Shown: piece by piece, positions 62,715-64,000 of the stretch
Layout of the letters: each line of letters opens with the position of its first letter
Position numbering within the stretch: the stretch's first letter is position 1
Assembly: GCA_032207245.1 (NCBI GenBank)
Contig: CM063499.1
Span: 32,359,201 to 32,423,200, forward strand
Origin: Pardosa pseudoannulata
Taxonomy: Eukaryota > Arthropoda > Arachnida > Araneae > Lycosidae
DNA: 64,000 nt
Reading direction: 5' to 3'
Position numbers and translations under genes: made by a program
Notes under the pieces: generated by a model
Databases searched by the model: none
The model's input: only the letters and a program-made list of their open reading frames with translations
Told to the model about the DNA's origin: nothing

Positions 62715-63566
62715 GTTCCATTGAGAACTTCGCACTTCCTGCTGACATCGAGGATTTGTGGATTGGCAAGAAAGAATATTCATTATAAAAATTCTGACAA
62801 TGACATACATTTTGCCGAAACTAAAAATGCGCTAGCTGTTGAATGAAATTTTATTCTGCTTAAAGCCCAATTGTGGAGTGGCTAATAGGAACCCTCATTA
62901 AAAAATTATCCAAGCCCTTTAAAAGAGTTTTAAATCGAAACTGTTCATAGTGAGGTCAAACACCTGAAAACAAAGTTTTTTTTCCTGCTCGTTTATAGAT
63001 TTTTAAAATATGTAAAACACATTAAATGTGCAAAAAATCATTTGTGTTAGATAAAATAAATAAAGTCTATTTTCCACACAATATAAGTTACTATAAAATG
63101 GCTGTGGAATTTTTATGAATGCCTGGGCAAAATTTTGTCCCAGTAGAATTGGTGATGAGTGCCAGGTAGATGTTTGTCAGTTATACAAATCCATAAACTT
63201 GCACCGATCGGTACAGGATTTGATGCAGATAGGTGCCATGTGTTATGTAGCCTCCACACTATGGCCAATTGTTTGTCACTTCCTGATGGTGACCATGGAC
63301 GATGGTTTACAGGTTGCATCCCCACAGTGAGCCACTAAATGTGCCGAGCGTATGGATTCGTCCCTAGGGTCTACCGCACTTTAGTTGAGCATCTGATTGC
63401 CTTTAATCTATGGTAAAAAACCCGCTTCTGATGCCACCCACCGACAAGCCCATTTTATAGTCTACCATCGTCGAGCTCTATAAGCCATACCACTTCCAGA
63501 CTGTGGTAATGGCTTGCAGTGGACCATAGTGTAAAGGGCCCTTTAGAGAATGAAGTAGAAATTGTT
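62715..63566. other. Intergenic, unidentified GC-richer block
   Basis: From about 63110 to 63540 the composition is GC-richer than the surroundings and both strands have overlapping 70-codon frames without domains. It may be a fragment of an unknown repeat. Confidence 0.3.
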
Positions 63567-63690
63567 AAATTCGATTTTGGTTTGATTTTAACCGCTGCTG
63601 TGTATTGTTTTACCACACGAGGACTAACGAGACCGGAACATATTGCTTAAAGCTGATATCGAAAGGCTACGTACATCCATGCCAGTGGTG
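63567..63690 (-). repeat. tRNA-derived SINE, copy 5, truncated
   Basis: Matches the body (ACGAGGACTAACGAGACCGG, TGCTTAAAGCTGA, ACATCCATGCCA) but the tRNA-like head is missing. Confidence 0.65.
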
Positions 63691-64000
63691 GTTATTAAGA
63701 TGAAGTCGACAGAGCGTCTAGGCCAGCCGCACGTATAAGTAGAGTACTCGTAAGAAAATACAAAATTAAAAAAAAACTAATTCCTCCTGCTGAATTTTGT
63801 TTATTTTGAATATAAAGGTGTAAATAGGAAATAAAATGCTATTTAGGCCATTATGCCAATGGGACCACACTCGGTCGACGATATGCCAAACATGGCTTCT
63901 TGGTATAAAAAAGAAATGGTGCAAAAATTGGTGCAGAAGAAATTAAGCTCCACACTCCTTCTTCCTTGCTCTCTCTTCGAGGGGGCCTGTAGATCTCTGA
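63691..64000. other. Right edge, nothing recognised
   Basis: No supported feature before the window ends. Confidence 0.4.

Noticed and set aside
1..64000. CRISPR array, operon or bacterial defence system
   Set aside because: No regularly spaced direct repeats with unique spacers and no bacterial gene; the window is eukaryotic.

Overview
This window is AT-rich metazoan nuclear DNA with GT-AG introns, short exons and a dense load of degraded transposons. Bacterial features are absent. The gene content (a nucleobindin with two EF-hands) and the transposon types suggest an arthropod: a BEL/Pao gag with a zinc knuckle, a Jockey-like RNase H fragment, piggyBac, hAT and Harbinger relics, and a tRNA-derived SINE. 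A chelicerate such as a spider is my best guess, from the look of the gag and RNase H relics, but this is inference.

Three cellular genes can be supported. (1) A minus-strand gene starts near 16240 and runs off the left edge. Three coding exons (16240-16180, 7413-7321, 1595-1456) give 98 residues of a protein I cannot name with confidence; the SMC5/6 subunit Nse4 is a weak candidate. (2) A plus-strand nucleobindin (calnuc/NUCB) gene lies at 17491-41162 with twelve coding exons. It has a signal peptide, a conserved helical region, two EF-hands and a long Gln/Gly/Pro-rich tail containing a 69-bp tandem repeat. Genes 1 and 2 are head to head and share a roughly 450-bp control region with a perfect CRE palindrome. 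(3) A minus-strand gene at 59389-54204 encodes a 178-residue very acidic Glu/Lys/Ala-rich, probably nuclear, disordered protein in four exons, with a clear TATA box upstream.

The rest is intron or intergenic DNA full of mobile-element debris, often nested so that boundaries and target-site duplications (TSDs) can be read directly. Clear cases: hAT-type elements at 5581-7138, 45520-46237 and 61618-62706 with matching 8-bp TSDs; piggyBac-type elements with TTAA sites at 7540-8744, 22245-23158 and 39934-40909; a Harbinger relic at 31336-32154 with a TAA duplication; a solo LTR at 36344-36921 with an ATAAT duplication; a 5'-truncated LINE tail at 13287-13584 with a 12-bp TSD; and five copies of a roughly 770-bp repeat with CAGGGT-type termini.

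I saw no CRISPR, operon or obviously new multi-gene system. The most unusual items are the nested insertions, three near-perfect short-spacer palindromes, the in-frame extension of nucleobindin exon 4 with competing donors, and the expanding tail repeat of nucleobindin.
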